Below are positions 1 to 7,232 of a stretch of DNA of 21,009 bases, piece by piece. This DNA is from Desulfobacteraceae bacterium. Lineage in GTDB: Bacteria; Desulfobacterota; Desulfobacteria; Desulfobacterales; SG8-13. A program made the position numbers and the translations under genes. Below the pieces are notes generated by a model. That model was not told the origin of the DNA. It saw nothing but the letters and a program-made list of their open reading frames with translations, and did no database searches. How positions within the stretch are numbered: position 1 is the first letter of the stretch; every line of letters starts with the position of its first letter. The stretch spans positions 1 to 21,009 of the forward strand of contig JARFQH010000091.1 of NCBI GenBank assembly GCA_029287875.1. Reading direction: 5' to 3'.

Positions 1-42
1 TCCACCTTTAATTTCGACAATAAAAGGCTCGGACTGTTGCAT
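1..42 (-). CDS. 5' end of an unidentified gene (partial, leaves the window)
   Basis: On the minus strand an ATG at 42 opens a frame that runs off the left edge after 14 codons (MQQSEPFIVEIKGG). A GAGG Shine-Dalgarno-like sequence lies 9 nt upstream. The fragment is too short to identify a family. It would be transcribed divergently from the permease gene. The start is supported only by the ribosome binding site and the open frame. Confidence 0.35.
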   Translation of the reverse strand, partial: MQQSEPFIVEIKGG

Positions 43-89
43 GGGTCATTTCCTCAAACCGGTATTCGGTGTCAAACCGGCCGGTATCT

Positions 90-118
90 TTGACATCTGG
101 GTATCGTTCGACTATGGT
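90..118 (+). promoter_or_regulatory. candidate sigma-70 promoter upstream of the permease gene
   Basis: A perfect -35 box TTGACA (90-95), a 17-nt spacer and a -10-like TATGGT (113-118) match the sigma-70 layout. It would give a leader of about 250 nt before the permease start. That leader holds a short inverted repeat (ACTCGG at 243-248 with CCGAGT at 263-268) and no convincing gene. Confidence 0.3.
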
Positions 119-377
119 GCAGCCCTCGACGGCAATCCCGACAGGCCTGGCCGCCAAGTGTTCACCTTCTCATGTTTAGGGTTCGCGAAAAAATAAGTCG
201 GCAACTTTGGGCGTCGAGGCGCCCGGCCGGCAAGGCGTGAATACTCGGCATATCTGAATATTCCGAGTTTTCGCACCGGCTGTCGGAGAACATGCATCGG
301 CATCCAAAATGTGAAGTTATTTTTGAGCGAGCCCTTACTACACCGTTATGTCGATATCACGGAATCGGAGGCCCATT

Positions 378-1304
378 TTGCAGGGAGAAAACACCGCCGC
401 TTACTCGCCGCCACCGGAATCACCAGCCGGCGCGGCCTGCGCCGTGGGGGCTTTTCTCATTTGGGGATTGACGCCGATCTATTTCAAGACCCTGCGCGCC
501 ATCCCGGCCCTCGAGATTCTGATGCATCGCATGTTCTGGTCGTTTCTGTTCCTGCTGCCGTTTGTCGTCTTTACGGACCGCCGCAATGAATTCAGAACCG
601 TGATTTCCTCAGGCCGCACCATGCTAATCCTTCTGGTAACCACGATGCTGGTCTCGAGCAACTGGTTCGTGTTCATCTGGGCCATCAACAGCGATCGCAT
701 TCTGCAGACCAGTCTGGGCTACTATATCAACCCGTTGATCAACGTGATGCTGGGAGTGATGTTTCTGAAGGAACGCCTGCGCCCGGCTCAGCTGGTGGCC
801 GTGATTCTGGCGGCTGTCGGCGTCGTCTATTTGACGATCGAAATCGGTCGACCGCCGTGGATCGCCCTGTTTCTGGCCTTCACTTTCGGTTTTTACGGCT
901 TGATCCGCAAAGTTGCAGCGGTCAACGCCCTGGTCGGCCTGACTATTGAAACTCTCCTACTGTCGCTCCCGGCGCTGGTCTACCTCGGCTACCACTACAT
1001 CGACGGCAGCGGTGCCTTTCTGCGGAGCGATGGCCGGACCGATATCCTGCTGATGTGCGCCGCACTGGTCACCGCCTTGCCCCTGTTGCTGTTCACCACC
1101 GGTGCCCGCAAGATTCATTTTTCAACAATCGGCATCCTGCAGTACATTGCCCCGAGCTGCACTTTTCTGCTGGCTGTCTTTGTTTACCGCGAACCCTTCC
1201 GCACCGCCCAATTGTGGACCTTCATACTGATCTGGACCGCCCTGCTCCTCTACTCGATCGATTCGGTGGCCTATTTCCGACGCCACCATTTGCCGCGCCG
1301 TTGA
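378..1304 (+). CDS. rarD: RarD/EamA-type (DMT superfamily) permease
   Basis: Polytopic inner-membrane protein of about 308 residues with roughly ten hydrophobic segments in two EamA-like halves, the usual size for RarD. The N-terminal signature (GAFLIWGLTPIYFKTL, then ALEILMHRMFWS) is typical of the RarD branch of the drug/metabolite transporter superfamily; the substrate is not established for this branch. Start: I chose TTG at 378 because GGAGG at 367-371 sits 6 nt upstream. An in-frame ATG at 348 would add ten residues but has only a weak ribosome binding site. The gene stands alone; its downstream neighbour is convergent. Family assignment is firm, start less so. Confidence 0.88.
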   Translation: MQGENTAAYSPPPESPAGAACAVGAFLIWGLTPIYFKTLRAIPALEILMHRMFWSFLFLLPFVVFTDRRNEFRTVISSGRTMLILLVTTMLVSSNWFVFIWAINSDRILQTSLGYYINPLINVMLGVMFLKERLRPAQLVAVILAAVGVVYLTIEIGRPPWIALFLAFTFGFYGLIRKVAAVNALVGLTIETLLLSLPALVYLGYHYIDGSGAFLRSDGRTDILLMCAALVTALPLLLFTTGARKIHFSTIGILQYIAPSCTFLLAVFVYREPFRTAQLWTFILIWTALLLYSIDSVAYFRRHHLPRR

Positions 1305-1624
1305 AAAGAACAGTCGGTCGCAGCCGAAAAACGTCACCCTCATGGGCCTTCGGGCCGCCACAGTTAATGAAAATGACGCTCCGGAGCGGATGAGCGGTTG
1401 AGAACAGCGGCTGACTGTCTGAGCCGCCTACGGCGGTCTTAGACTGGACCTAAAGCCGATACCACATGAAAAAGCACAAGCTTGGTGACAAATCCAAAGC
1501 CCTTGTTTGTAGACGGGCCTGGTCCAGGCTTAGAGCACGTTGGCGGCGAGTTTCAGCCGTCTTTCGAAACCGTTCATCCGGGCGGAGGTGCCCACCTTTT
1601 TCCGTATTCCCTTCTATTTTCGTA
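1305..1624. other. convergent intergenic region, no clear gene
   Basis: About 320 nt between the convergent permease and hydrolase genes. It holds an imperfect inverted repeat at 1418-1443 (CCGCC-TAC-GGCGG core) that could end transcription of the permease gene, although no T-run follows. A 6-bp palindrome around GCCTGGTCCAGGC lies near 1517-1529. Several overlapping plus-strand frames extend into the hydrolase gene and are its shadows. A 15-codon minus-strand frame (1577 to 1530) reads like a protein tail but has no gene attached. Confidence 0.5.
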
Positions 1625-2434
1625 TTAAAGCGTGTAGATATCGGGCCGGCGATGGGGCAGAAAATAGCGCATCCGGTGGCGGCGTACGTCGCTCAACTGG
1701 GCTGCTTTCAGATCGACCACCAGAAGGCCCTCTTTGTCGCTACCGATGTGCTGCAATACCTCACCCGATGGCCCGAAAACCATTGCAACCCCCGGAAAGT
1801 TCAGCCCGTGTCGATTGTCGCCGACCTGGTTGCAAGCCGCGATAAAGACACCGTTGTCGAAGGCCCTGGCGGTAAGATGGCGCATCCACGAGGCCATTTT
1901 ATCCTCGGGGGTTCCCCGCGGTGAGGCATGGGGCATTAAAATCAAATCGCAACCCTTAAGAGCCATGCAGGTGGAAAGTTCCGGGAAGTGGCTGTCGTAG
2001 CAGAGTTGAATGCCGAAGGTAAGTCCGGGCAAAGAATGAAGTGAAACCTGCCCGCCGGGAGAAAAAAGGAAACGTTCCGGCGGCGCGATGTGAATTTTAC
2101 GGTAGAAACCGGAAACACCTAGGGGAGTGACCACCAGATGGGTGGCATATAGTCGTCCATCCGAATCCTTTTCCGCCAACCCGGCCAGGATCGTCAGTGA
2201 GGTCGACCGGGCGATGCGGACCATCTCTTCGGTTGCAGGTCCCGGCACCGGCAGCGCTGTTTTCGCCACGTCCCGCGCGACGCAGTAACCGGTAAGGTTC
2301 AGCTCGGGAAAACAGACGATCTCAGCCCCCTCACGCGCCGCCCCTCCGGCCAGCCGCTCCACGCTCGCCAAGTTTTCACCAACAGCCGCTACCGGGCAGT
2401 TGACAATCACGAGAGCGATACGAATGTCGCGCAT
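1625..2434 (-). CDS. carbon-nitrogen hydrolase (nitrilase superfamily amidase)
   Basis: Soluble 269-residue enzyme, about the usual length for a single-domain nitrilase-superfamily hydrolase acting on non-peptide C-N bonds. The catalytic Glu-Lys-Cys triad is visible: E44 in FPELNLTGY, K113 in YRKIHI, and C145 in QLCYDSHFPE. The substrate cannot be read from sequence; omega-amidase, N-carbamoyl-amine hydrolase and general amidase branches all remain possible. The ATG at 2434 follows an AAAGG at 6 nt spacing. The next gene upstream on the same strand, ahbA, is about 180 nt away with a long palindrome between, so they are probably separate transcription units. Confidence 0.88.
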   Translation of the reverse strand: MRDIRIALVIVNCPVAAVGENLASVERLAGGAAREGAEIVCFPELNLTGYCVARDVAKTALPVPGPATEEMVRIARSTSLTILAGLAEKDSDGRLYATHLVVTPLGVSGFYRKIHIAPPERFLFSPGGQVSLHSLPGLTFGIQLCYDSHFPELSTCMALKGCDLILMPHASPRGTPEDKMASWMRHLTARAFDNGVFIAACNQVGDNRHGLNFPGVAMVFGPSGEVLQHIGSDKEGLLVVDLKAAQLSDVRRHRMRYFLPHRRPDIYTL

Positions 2435-2456
2435 AGGAAACCTTTGAAAAGGTGGA

Positions 2457-2495
2457 GGTTACGGGTTATAAGTTCACGGGTTACGGGTTGCGGAG
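2457..2495. repeat. degenerate tandem ACGGGTTA-type repeat
   Basis: The segment repeats variants of ACGGGTTA/ACGGGTTG three to four times (ttacgggtta, tcacgggtta, ttacgggttg) in the gap upstream of the hydrolase gene. It looks like low-complexity intergenic sequence; no function can be assigned. Confidence 0.4.
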
Positions 2496-2575
2496 TGGGA
2501 TTGGAGGTGTTTGGTCGAAAAACGAGGCCATCCGGTCTACACTCACGCGTGAACTCCCATCGTCTTTTTAACTTC

Positions 2576-2613
2576 ATTTATTTTACCCGCTGATTGCAGC
2601 GGATAAAATAAAT
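2576..2613. terminator. 17-bp palindrome directly after ahbA (possible terminator)
   Basis: Two 17-nt arms (2576-2592 and 2597-2613) pair with a single mismatch around a 4-nt loop. The GC core is CCGCTG/CAGCGG and the outer parts are AT-rich. The hairpin begins immediately after the ahbA stop codon at 2614. The T-rich tract is inside the stem rather than after it, so this is not a textbook intrinsic terminator. It may stabilise the 3' end or stop transcription by structure alone. Confidence 0.5.
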
Positions 2614-3066
2614 TTAGAGCTCGAATTTTGCGCGGATCTTGAAAACCCGGGTCGCGGGCATGTTGAGAATCGGTGAGACACCGGTTTGCTGCTTGATCTT
2701 CTCGAGATTTTCTTCGATTTCAGCCATCGACGGCGCGATGAAGGTGAACCAGATGTTGTAGGTGTTGTCGCGCTGGTAGTTGTGCGTGACCCCGGGGTAA
2801 CTGTTGACGACCTCTGCAAAGTGTTCGATGGCGGTCTCGGGCACCCGGGCCGCACAGAGTGTGCTGACGAAGCCGACTTTTTCAGGCACGAAGTTGCCGC
2901 CGATCCTGCGGATGACGTCCTTTTCCTTCAGTCGCTTGATTCGCGACATCACCCCGTTTTCGGTCAGACCGAGGTCTTCGGCGATCACCGCGTAAGGGCG
3001 CGGCGCGATCGGAAAACGGGTTTGAATTCGGTTCAGAATGCGACGATCGGTTTCATCTAACATCAT
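2614..3066 (-). CDS. ahbA: siroheme decarboxylase subunit AhbA (Lrp/AsnC-like)
   Basis: AhbA with AhbB decarboxylates siroheme to 12,18-didecarboxysiroheme in the alternative heme pathway of sulfate reducers and archaea. The 150-residue product has an Lrp/AsnC-type winged helix-turn-helix (about 25-58: PRPYAVIAEDLGL through GVMSRIKRLKEKDVIRRIGG). It then has an AsnC-like half carrying GVTHNYQRDNTYNIWFT, with the H95/Y97/R99 cluster typical of AhbA rather than AhbB, and the C-terminal LNMPATRVFKIR block. The start used is ATG 3066; a TTG at 3087 would add seven residues, and no strong ribosome binding site decides between them. No ahbB, ahbC or ahbD lies in the window, so the pathway is split. 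A DNA-binding Lrp role is less likely given the motif. Confidence 0.85.
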   Translation of the reverse strand: MMLDETDRRILNRIQTRFPIAPRPYAVIAEDLGLTENGVMSRIKRLKEKDVIRRIGGNFVPEKVGFVSTLCAARVPETAIEHFAEVVNSYPGVTHNYQRDNTYNIWFTFIAPSMAEIEENLEKIKQQTGVSPILNMPATRVFKIRAKFEL

Positions 3067-3106
3067 TTTCGTCAATCTCTGCGGCAACCGGAATTAGACA
3101 ACAAAC

Positions 3107-3502
3107 TCAGGCCGGAATGACCTTGACCTGTACCCGTCGGGTTCGCGGACCGTCGAATTCGCAGAAAAAGATACCCTGCCACGTACCCAGAACCAGACGA
3201 CCCTTTTCAACCGCAATCAACTCGGAGGCTCCGACCAGTGTGGATTTGATATGGGCTGGAGAGTTTCCTTCCCCGTGACGGTATTCAGCCTCCCAGGGAA
3301 CCACCTCGTTGAGGACCATGAGAATATCGGACTTGACGCTGGGATCGGCGCTCTCGTTGATGGTAATCGCAGCAGTGGTGTGCGGTACGTAGAGCATGCA
3401 GAGACCTTCGGTCAACCCGGCAGAACCGATGGCCTCCTGAACCTTCGAGGTGATGTCGACAAACTCGGTCCTTGACGTCGTTTTGATACTGAGAACGACC
3501 AT
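3107..3502 (-). CDS. YjbQ/UPF0047 family protein
   Basis: A 131-residue protein matching the secondary-thiamine-phosphate-synthase-enzyme (YjbQ, UPF0047) family in length and in all hallmark blocks: PHTTAAITINE (about 40-50), HGEGNSPAHIKS (about 76-87) and GTWQGIFFCEFDGPR (about 106-120). Some members have weak thiamine phosphate synthase activity in vitro, but the physiological role is unsettled. The ATG at 3502 has an excellent GGGGAGG ribosome binding site 4 nt upstream; a longer frame to 3643 enters the foldback repeat and is rejected. ahbA begins about 40 nt downstream on the same strand, so the two are probably cotranscribed. Confidence 0.88.
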   Translation of the reverse strand: MVVLSIKTTSRTEFVDITSKVQEAIGSAGLTEGLCMLYVPHTTAAITINESADPSVKSDILMVLNEVVPWEAEYRHGEGNSPAHIKSTLVGASELIAVEKGRLVLGTWQGIFFCEFDGPRTRRVQVKVIPA

Positions 3503-3519
3503 GGCGCCTCCCCTAAATA

Positions 3520-3660
3520 GTTTCCGTCCATAAATGGCCCTTTTCCGCAATTTCGGCGTCAATCGGCAGAATCGCTTGTGCGGCGTACAGGAGTACGCCT
3601 CCGCACAATTCCTTGATTTTCTTGAACTTGCAGAAAATTGCACATTTCTGGATCGGAAAC
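3520..3660. repeat. foldback (MITE-like) repeat, copy 1
   Basis: A 141-bp palindromic element. Its imperfect terminal inverted repeats begin GTTTCCGTCCATAAATGG on the left; the right end read in reverse begins GTTTCCGATCCAGAAATG. The exact centre is a hairpin GGCGTAC-N4-GTACGCC (3582-3599), extended by TTGTGC/GCACAA. The left and right halves are 62 and 61 bp. The same centre and related ends recur at 7743-7894. No open frame with a function is present. Confidence 0.6.
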
Positions 3661-3665
3661 GTATC

Positions 3666-3696
3666 AGTGCCCTTCATGAAACCGCGGATGGGCACT
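3666..3696. repeat. 7-bp inverted repeat AGTGCCC/GGGCACT
   Basis: Perfect arms at 3666-3672 and 3690-3696 with a 17-nt loop, between the foldback repeat and the dsrC terminator. It could be a second, weaker stop for transcription in either direction. Confidence 0.35.
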
Positions 3697-3701
3697 AAAT
3701 A

Positions 3702-3734
3702 GGAAAGGCCCTGCGGGGCGCGCAAGGCCTTTCC
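3702..3734 (-). terminator. intrinsic terminator of dsrC
   Basis: Perfect 9-bp stem GGAAAGGCC (3702-3710) with GGCCTTTCC (3726-3734); the 15-nt loop can pair four more bases (TGCG/CGCA). It begins 36 nt beyond the dsrC stop. In the dsrC direction it is followed by TATTTAG, a weak U tract. Confidence 0.65.
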
Positions 3735-3770
3735 TTCATAGAAGTCATCGTGTCGTTTCGGTGGATCGGA

Positions 3771-4088
3771 TCAGACACAGCCGGTCGGCTTGGGAAGACC
3801 GGCCATCTTGCAGGCTCCCTTGCCCGGGCCGGAGGGAAACAACTCGTAAATGTGCTTCAGTTTGAAACCGGTAACCTTGGAAAGAACCCGAACCATCGGG
3901 GCAATTCCGTTTTTCTCGTAGTATTCACGCAGGACCTTGATGACTTTTTGGTGCTCCTCGTTGAGTTCGTCGATGCCCTCTTCCTTCTTGACCCACTGTA
4001 CCCATTCCTGGCTCCAGTTTTCGTAGGAATCGATGAACCCGTCTTCGTCGACGGTGAATGCTTTTCCCATGAATTCAACTGTTGGCAT
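3771..4088 (-). CDS. dsrC: dissimilatory sulfite reductase partner DsrC
   Basis: 105-residue cytoplasmic sulfur-carrier protein, the normal DsrC length. The C-terminal arm carries both redox cysteines, C93 (GACKMAGLP) and the penultimate C104 (PTGCV), with the canonical ten-residue spacing that separates true DsrC from TusE- or RspA-like relatives. DsrC takes the sulfur atom from DsrAB as a trisulfide, which is then reduced; DsrMKJOP is the established membrane partner. The ATG at 4088 has GGAGG 7 nt upstream. The gene has its own likely promoter (4164-4192) and terminator (3702-3734), so it is probably monocistronic. It lies directly downstream of the Hdr/Flx genes on the same strand. No dsrAB is in the window. 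Confidence 0.95.
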   Translation of the reverse strand: MPTVEFMGKAFTVDEDGFIDSYENWSQEWVQWVKKEEGIDELNEEHQKVIKVLREYYEKNGIAPMVRVLSKVTGFKLKHIYELFPSGPGKGACKMAGLPKPTGCV

Positions 4089-4163
4089 ACAATACCCTCC
4101 TTTAAAAAATAAATTATTCCAATGGCTTACGCCAGTCCGCCTATTGCGATGATTAAAGATGGT

Positions 4164-4192
4164 TTATTAACGTATTGAATCTGTGATGTCAA
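4164..4192 (-). promoter_or_regulatory. candidate sigma-70 promoter of dsrC
   Basis: Reading leftward: TTGACA (4192-4187), a 17-nt spacer, then TAATAA (4169-4164). The -35 is perfect and the -10 is weak. The predicted leader is about 70 nt and AT-rich. It lies between the flxA terminator and dsrC, supporting independent dsrC expression. Confidence 0.45.
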
Positions 4193-4196
4193 CATT

Positions 4197-4226
4197 AAAA
4201 AACAGGCCGATCAATACTCTTTCGGC
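4197..4226 (-). terminator. terminator of the hdr/flx operon, overlapping the flxA 3' end
   Basis: In the minus direction, GCCGA (4222-4226 on the plus strand as TCGGC) pairs with TCGGC (4206-4210), followed by CTG and six T (complement of 4197-4202). The stem is only 5 bp with an 11-nt loop, but the T run is well placed. The hairpin includes the flxA stop codon. Confidence 0.45.
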
Positions 4227-5107
4227 ATCCGGCTCAACTGTTCCAGCGTGAAGACCGGCCCGTCCTTGCACACGTATTCCTTGCCGATATTGCAATGACC
4301 GCAGATGCCGATACCGCATTTCATCCGATTTTCCAGAGACATGATGATGTGGTCGTATGAGTAACCGAGGTTCTCGAGTACCGGCTGTGTGAACTTGATC
4401 ATGATAGGAGGACCGCACACGATGGCGTAGGTTTCCCCGTCAGCCGGCGGCGCCTTTTGATCGGTGATCGTCGGCACAAAACCGGTATTGTACTTCCAGG
4501 TCGGATCGTCGGTGGCGTCCACGGTGATGTGCATGTAGATATCGTCGCGCTCCTCCCAGGCCGCCAGTTCGTCGCGGTAGAGAAGCATGCCCGGTGTCCG
4601 GGCACCATATATGACATGTATATCTTTGAATTTTGGCCGGTTATTCGGATCGAGCATGTAAACGATGGACGACCGCAGGGTCGTGAACGCAAAACCGCCT
4701 CCGATGATAACGACACTTTTGCCCTCGATTGTCTCCCAGGGGTACCAGTTGCCCATGGGACCGCGAACGCCCATGATGTCGCCCACCCGCATGTTGTGCA
4801 GGGCGGTGGAGACCAGCCCGACCCGGTTGACGGTAAAAAGGAGAAAGCCTTTTTCAGATGGCGAAGAGGCGATCCCGATCGGTATTTCACCTTTGCCGGT
4901 GATCGAGAGCTCGGCGAACTGGCCGGCTTTATAGGCAAACTTTTTTTCGTCGGCGGTATTTAAGAACACCAGTTTGAACGTCTTCAGATTCCGGTCTTCG
5001 GTTTCGGTGATTATCTCCTCGATTCGGACCGGATACGGGAGATAAGGATTCTGTACCGTCATCCCTCCGGTACCGGGAATTATGGATTCAACATGCGGCG
5101 TCGTCAT
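4211..5107 (-). CDS. flxA: FlxA-like FAD/NAD(P)-binding oxidoreductase with [2Fe-2S] site
   Basis: 298-residue member of the ferredoxin-reductase/DHODB family (also annotated as hydrogenase gamma subunit). It has an FAD-binding barrel (about 25-120, with GQFAELSI and PIGIASSP), a nucleotide-binding fold (about 130-245, SVVIIGGG and VCGPPIMIKF), and a C-terminal Cys set C264-x4-C269-x2-C272-x7-C280 fitting a [2Fe-2S] cluster. In the known FlxABCD-HdrABC complex the FlxA subunit meets NAD(H). The ATG at 5107 overlaps the upstream stop codon (TGATG), showing translational coupling to the 4Fe-4S gene; the longer frame to 5221 lies inside that gene. It is the last gene of the operon and ends in a terminator. 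Confidence 0.85.
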   Translation of the reverse strand: MTTPHVESIIPGTGGMTVQNPYLPYPVRIEEIITETEDRNLKTFKLVFLNTADEKKFAYKAGQFAELSITGKGEIPIGIASSPSEKGFLLFTVNRVGLVSTALHNMRVGDIMGVRGPMGNWYPWETIEGKSVVIIGGGFAFTTLRSSIVYMLDPNNRPKFKDIHVIYGARTPGMLLYRDELAAWEERDDIYMHITVDATDDPTWKYNTGFVPTITDQKAPPADGETYAIVCGPPIMIKFTQPVLENLGYSYDHIIMSLENRMKCGIGICGHCNIGKEYVCKDGPVFTLEQLSRMPKEY

Positions 5108-6174
5108 CACTTCACCTCGCAGGCCACAGCGTCCTGCCCGTGGCTGTTCATCAGTCGGGCAACCCGACGAATGTCGATGTTCACGGGACACAAGCGCACA
5201 CAACGACCGCAGCCGGAGCACTGTATCCCGTCGTCATACTTGTCCACATAATATTTGAGTTTGTGCATGAACCGCTGGCGGACCCGCTGCAGTTTGGTCC
5301 CCCGGGGATTGTGGCCGGAGCCGTGGAGCGTAAACAGCGGATACATGCAGCTATCCCAAATGCGCAGTCGTTTTCCTTTTTTCCCGCGGACTTCGTCCTG
5401 AATGTCGAAACACCAGCAGGTCGGACAGACGTACGTACACGTTCCGCAGTTGATGCATGAAAAAGATACATCTTCCCAGAATGGCGCATCGTAAAGATCG
5501 AGCGTGTTCTGTTCGGCCAACCGGTCCGTTTCCATCGCGGCGTTCATCTTGGCTTCTGCGGTCTGCCGGCGAGTGTCAATCTGCTGTTCGGCCCCGTCTG
5601 CGGCCGGTTTGTTCCAGCCGGCGGCGGCGGCCAACTTTTCCCCCTTCTCGGAGAGAATCTTGGCTAAAAAGCTATCCCCGGCATCGACCAGAAGCACGTC
5701 CAAGCCTTCCTCGTGAAAAGGTCCCGATCCGGCGGAGGTGCAGAAACAGCTGCTGCAGGGCTCATCGCAGCCATAGCCCACGAGGGTGGTGGCCGTAAAG
5801 TTTCGGACCCAGTAAGGATCCTTGAAGTCGGGGGTGTCGAAATTACGCTTCACCAGGAGGTATCCCTTGACATCGCAAGGCCTGATCCCGATGACAGCCC
5901 GGGGGGAATAGTCCTGCGCGCTTTCCTTCATTATGTGGTGATCTTCTTGACTTTCGTCCAGGCTGTAATCGAGCATCACCTCCGATTGCGGATAAACCAG
6001 AGACTTGGCAGACATGCGCGTATTGAGAAAGTCCAAGTCGGGCGTCTGTCCGGGCTCCAGCAGTTGAAAATCGTAATACTGCCGCCCTTTGACCGGGCCG
6101 AAAAGTCGATACGTCTCACGCAGTCGGTCGAGGTCGGCGCTCAAGCTCTTCTTGTCAATTTTCACAATCTTCAT
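5107..6174 (-). CDS. 4Fe-4S dicluster protein, FlxB-like
   Basis: 355-residue cytoplasmic electron-transfer protein related to AsrA/HydB-type hydrogenase and sulfite-reductase subunits. Two 4Fe-4S motifs are seen: C240-INCGTCTYVCPTC and C319-SGCGRCVRLCPVN. A further Cys cluster lies near 136-146 (GCDEPCSSCFC), preceded by the conserved GIRPCD block near 96-101. Gene order (reverse of flxABCD) suggests FlxB; the letter is an inference, so no symbol is given. The start is ATG 6174, preceded by a TTG codon; the ribosome binding site is weak (AGG). The stop overlaps the flxA start. A 112-nt gap with a 12-bp inverted repeat separates it from the upstream gene. Confidence 0.8.
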   Translation of the reverse strand: MKIVKIDKKSLSADLDRLRETYRLFGPVKGRQYYDFQLLEPGQTPDLDFLNTRMSAKSLVYPQSEVMLDYSLDESQEDHHIMKESAQDYSPRAVIGIRPCDVKGYLLVKRNFDTPDFKDPYWVRNFTATTLVGYGCDEPCSSCFCTSAGSGPFHEEGLDVLLVDAGDSFLAKILSEKGEKLAAAAGWNKPAADGAEQQIDTRRQTAEAKMNAAMETDRLAEQNTLDLYDAPFWEDVSFSCINCGTCTYVCPTCWCFDIQDEVRGKKGKRLRIWDSCMYPLFTLHGSGHNPRGTKLQRVRQRFMHKLKYYVDKYDDGIQCSGCGRCVRLCPVNIDIRRVARLMNSHGQDAVACEVK

Positions 6175-6222
6175 CAAGGGAACCTATGAATTTGGTGTTT
6201 GGTATTTTATACTTTGTGTTTT

Positions 6223-6275
6223 GTGTTTGGTGTTGGACAACGCTTACCAAATACTAAGCTCGAAACACCAAACAC
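6223..6275. repeat. 12-bp inverted repeat in a GTGTTTGGT-rich spacer
   Basis: Perfect arms GTGTTTGGTGTT (6223-6234) and AACACCAAACAC (6264-6275) enclose 29 nt. A further direct copy of TTTGGTGTTTGG lies at 6191-6202. The spacer interrupts an otherwise tight operon, so the hairpin would lie in the mRNA between the flxC-like and flxB-like genes. Confidence 0.55.
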
Positions 6276-6286
6276 TATTTCTCTAT

Positions 6287-7231
6287 TTATTTAATAAACT
6301 CATCCGGATCGTTTGGTTTGTAAAAATCGAGCACCGGGCGCTTGTCCAGCGTCAAACCGGCCTCCCAGTCGAAAAGTTCCCGGGCATCTTTTTCAAGCTT
6401 CTTGGTGAACTGACGCACCGGGATGCCGACCGGGCAGACTCTCTCGCAGGCGCCGCAGTCGGTGCAGCGGCCGGCGCAGTGGTAAGCGCGCAGGAAATGA
6501 AACGTGCGCACGTCGACCGGGTCCTGGCCCTTGTTGACCCATTGGGGGCGGTGTTCATCCACAAAGCACGTAGGGCAGTAGCACAGTGGACAGGCGTTGC
6601 GACAGGCATAGCAACGGATGCAGGGCGCCAGCATCTCCTCGAAATGGGCCCATTTTTCATCCGGCGCCATGGCTTCGATGCGGCGCACGTCCTCGTAACG
6701 GTCCACTTCGACCTGCTCCGCCACCGGTTCGGCCACCAGTTCGTCGTGGATAACGGGGTTACGGTGGACACAAATGGCACAATTTTCCTGAAGCACCGCA
6801 GACTTGTCGTAGACTTTTTCCCGCTCATGCCCTTTGACGGTAACCTTGCCGTTATCCTCTTCAACCGCAATGATCTCGTCGGCGAAATCCTGTGCGATTC
6901 GGCGCTTGTCAATCATTCCCAGGCACGGCACGCCGATAATGTCGAGTTGCTCGCGTTTGATTTTGTTTTCGAGAATGTGGGTGACGATGTTGCGGGAATC
7001 ACACCCCTTGGCCACAATCCCGATCTTCTCTTTGCGATCGGCCAGATAGTTGGCAAGATTTATACCGCAGTTTCCATCCCAGACAAACTGATCCACCTGA
7101 TCGGGGGTCCTGGCAAAGCAAGGCTCGTTCATCAACGGAACGGTACCTTTGCGAAAGCCGATGACCATTTCCACTGTGCAGTTCTTGAGGATCTTTTCTG
7201 AAATTTCTTTGATCTTGACGATATATGACAT
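6287..7231 (-). CDS. 4Fe-4S dicluster protein, FlxC-like
   Basis: 314-residue protein. The N-terminal half has the FrhB/FdhB-like pattern of Cys motifs (GNCGINLANYL near 53-63, GIVAKGCDSRN near 71-81, GVPCLG near 100-105, ENCAICVHRNP near 149-158). The C-terminal half binds two 4Fe-4S clusters (CIRCYACRNACPLCYC from 204, and CTDCGACERVCPVG from 256). It is expected to relay electrons between FlxA and MvhD/HdrA; its homology to the F420-hydrogenase beta family does not by itself imply F420 use. The ATG at 7231 has GGTGG 6 nt upstream and starts 1 nt after the mvhD stop, so translation is coupled. The Flx letter rests on gene order. Confidence 0.8.
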   Translation of the reverse strand: MSYIVKIKEISEKILKNCTVEMVIGFRKGTVPLMNEPCFARTPDQVDQFVWDGNCGINLANYLADRKEKIGIVAKGCDSRNIVTHILENKIKREQLDIIGVPCLGMIDKRRIAQDFADEIIAVEEDNGKVTVKGHEREKVYDKSAVLQENCAICVHRNPVIHDELVAEPVAEQVEVDRYEDVRRIEAMAPDEKWAHFEEMLAPCIRCYACRNACPLCYCPTCFVDEHRPQWVNKGQDPVDVRTFHFLRAYHCAGRCTDCGACERVCPVGIPVRQFTKKLEKDARELFDWEAGLTLDKRPVLDFYKPNDPDEFIK

Positions 7232-7232
7232 A

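Noticed and set aside
112..303. Minus-strand 63-residue frame and a 22-codon plus-strand frame at 171-239 upstream of the permease
   Set aside because: No ribosome binding site, no recognisable motif and a composition typical of GC-rich noncoding sequence.
1466..2000. Plus-strand frames of 88-152 residues
   Set aside because: They are mostly antisense to the nitrilase-family gene, whose catalytic triad and length are clear.
3503..3643. Longer yjbQ start at 3643
   Set aside because: The extension runs into the foldback repeat, while the ATG at 3502 has a strong GGGGAGG ribosome binding site and gives the family length.
3520..3734. CRISPR or tandem repeat array near dsrC
   Set aside because: The repeats are inverted arms of hairpins, not regularly spaced direct repeats.
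5108..5221. Longer flxA start at 5221
   Set aside because: It would lie inside the preceding 4Fe-4S gene; the TGATG overlap at 5105-5109 is the natural coupled start.
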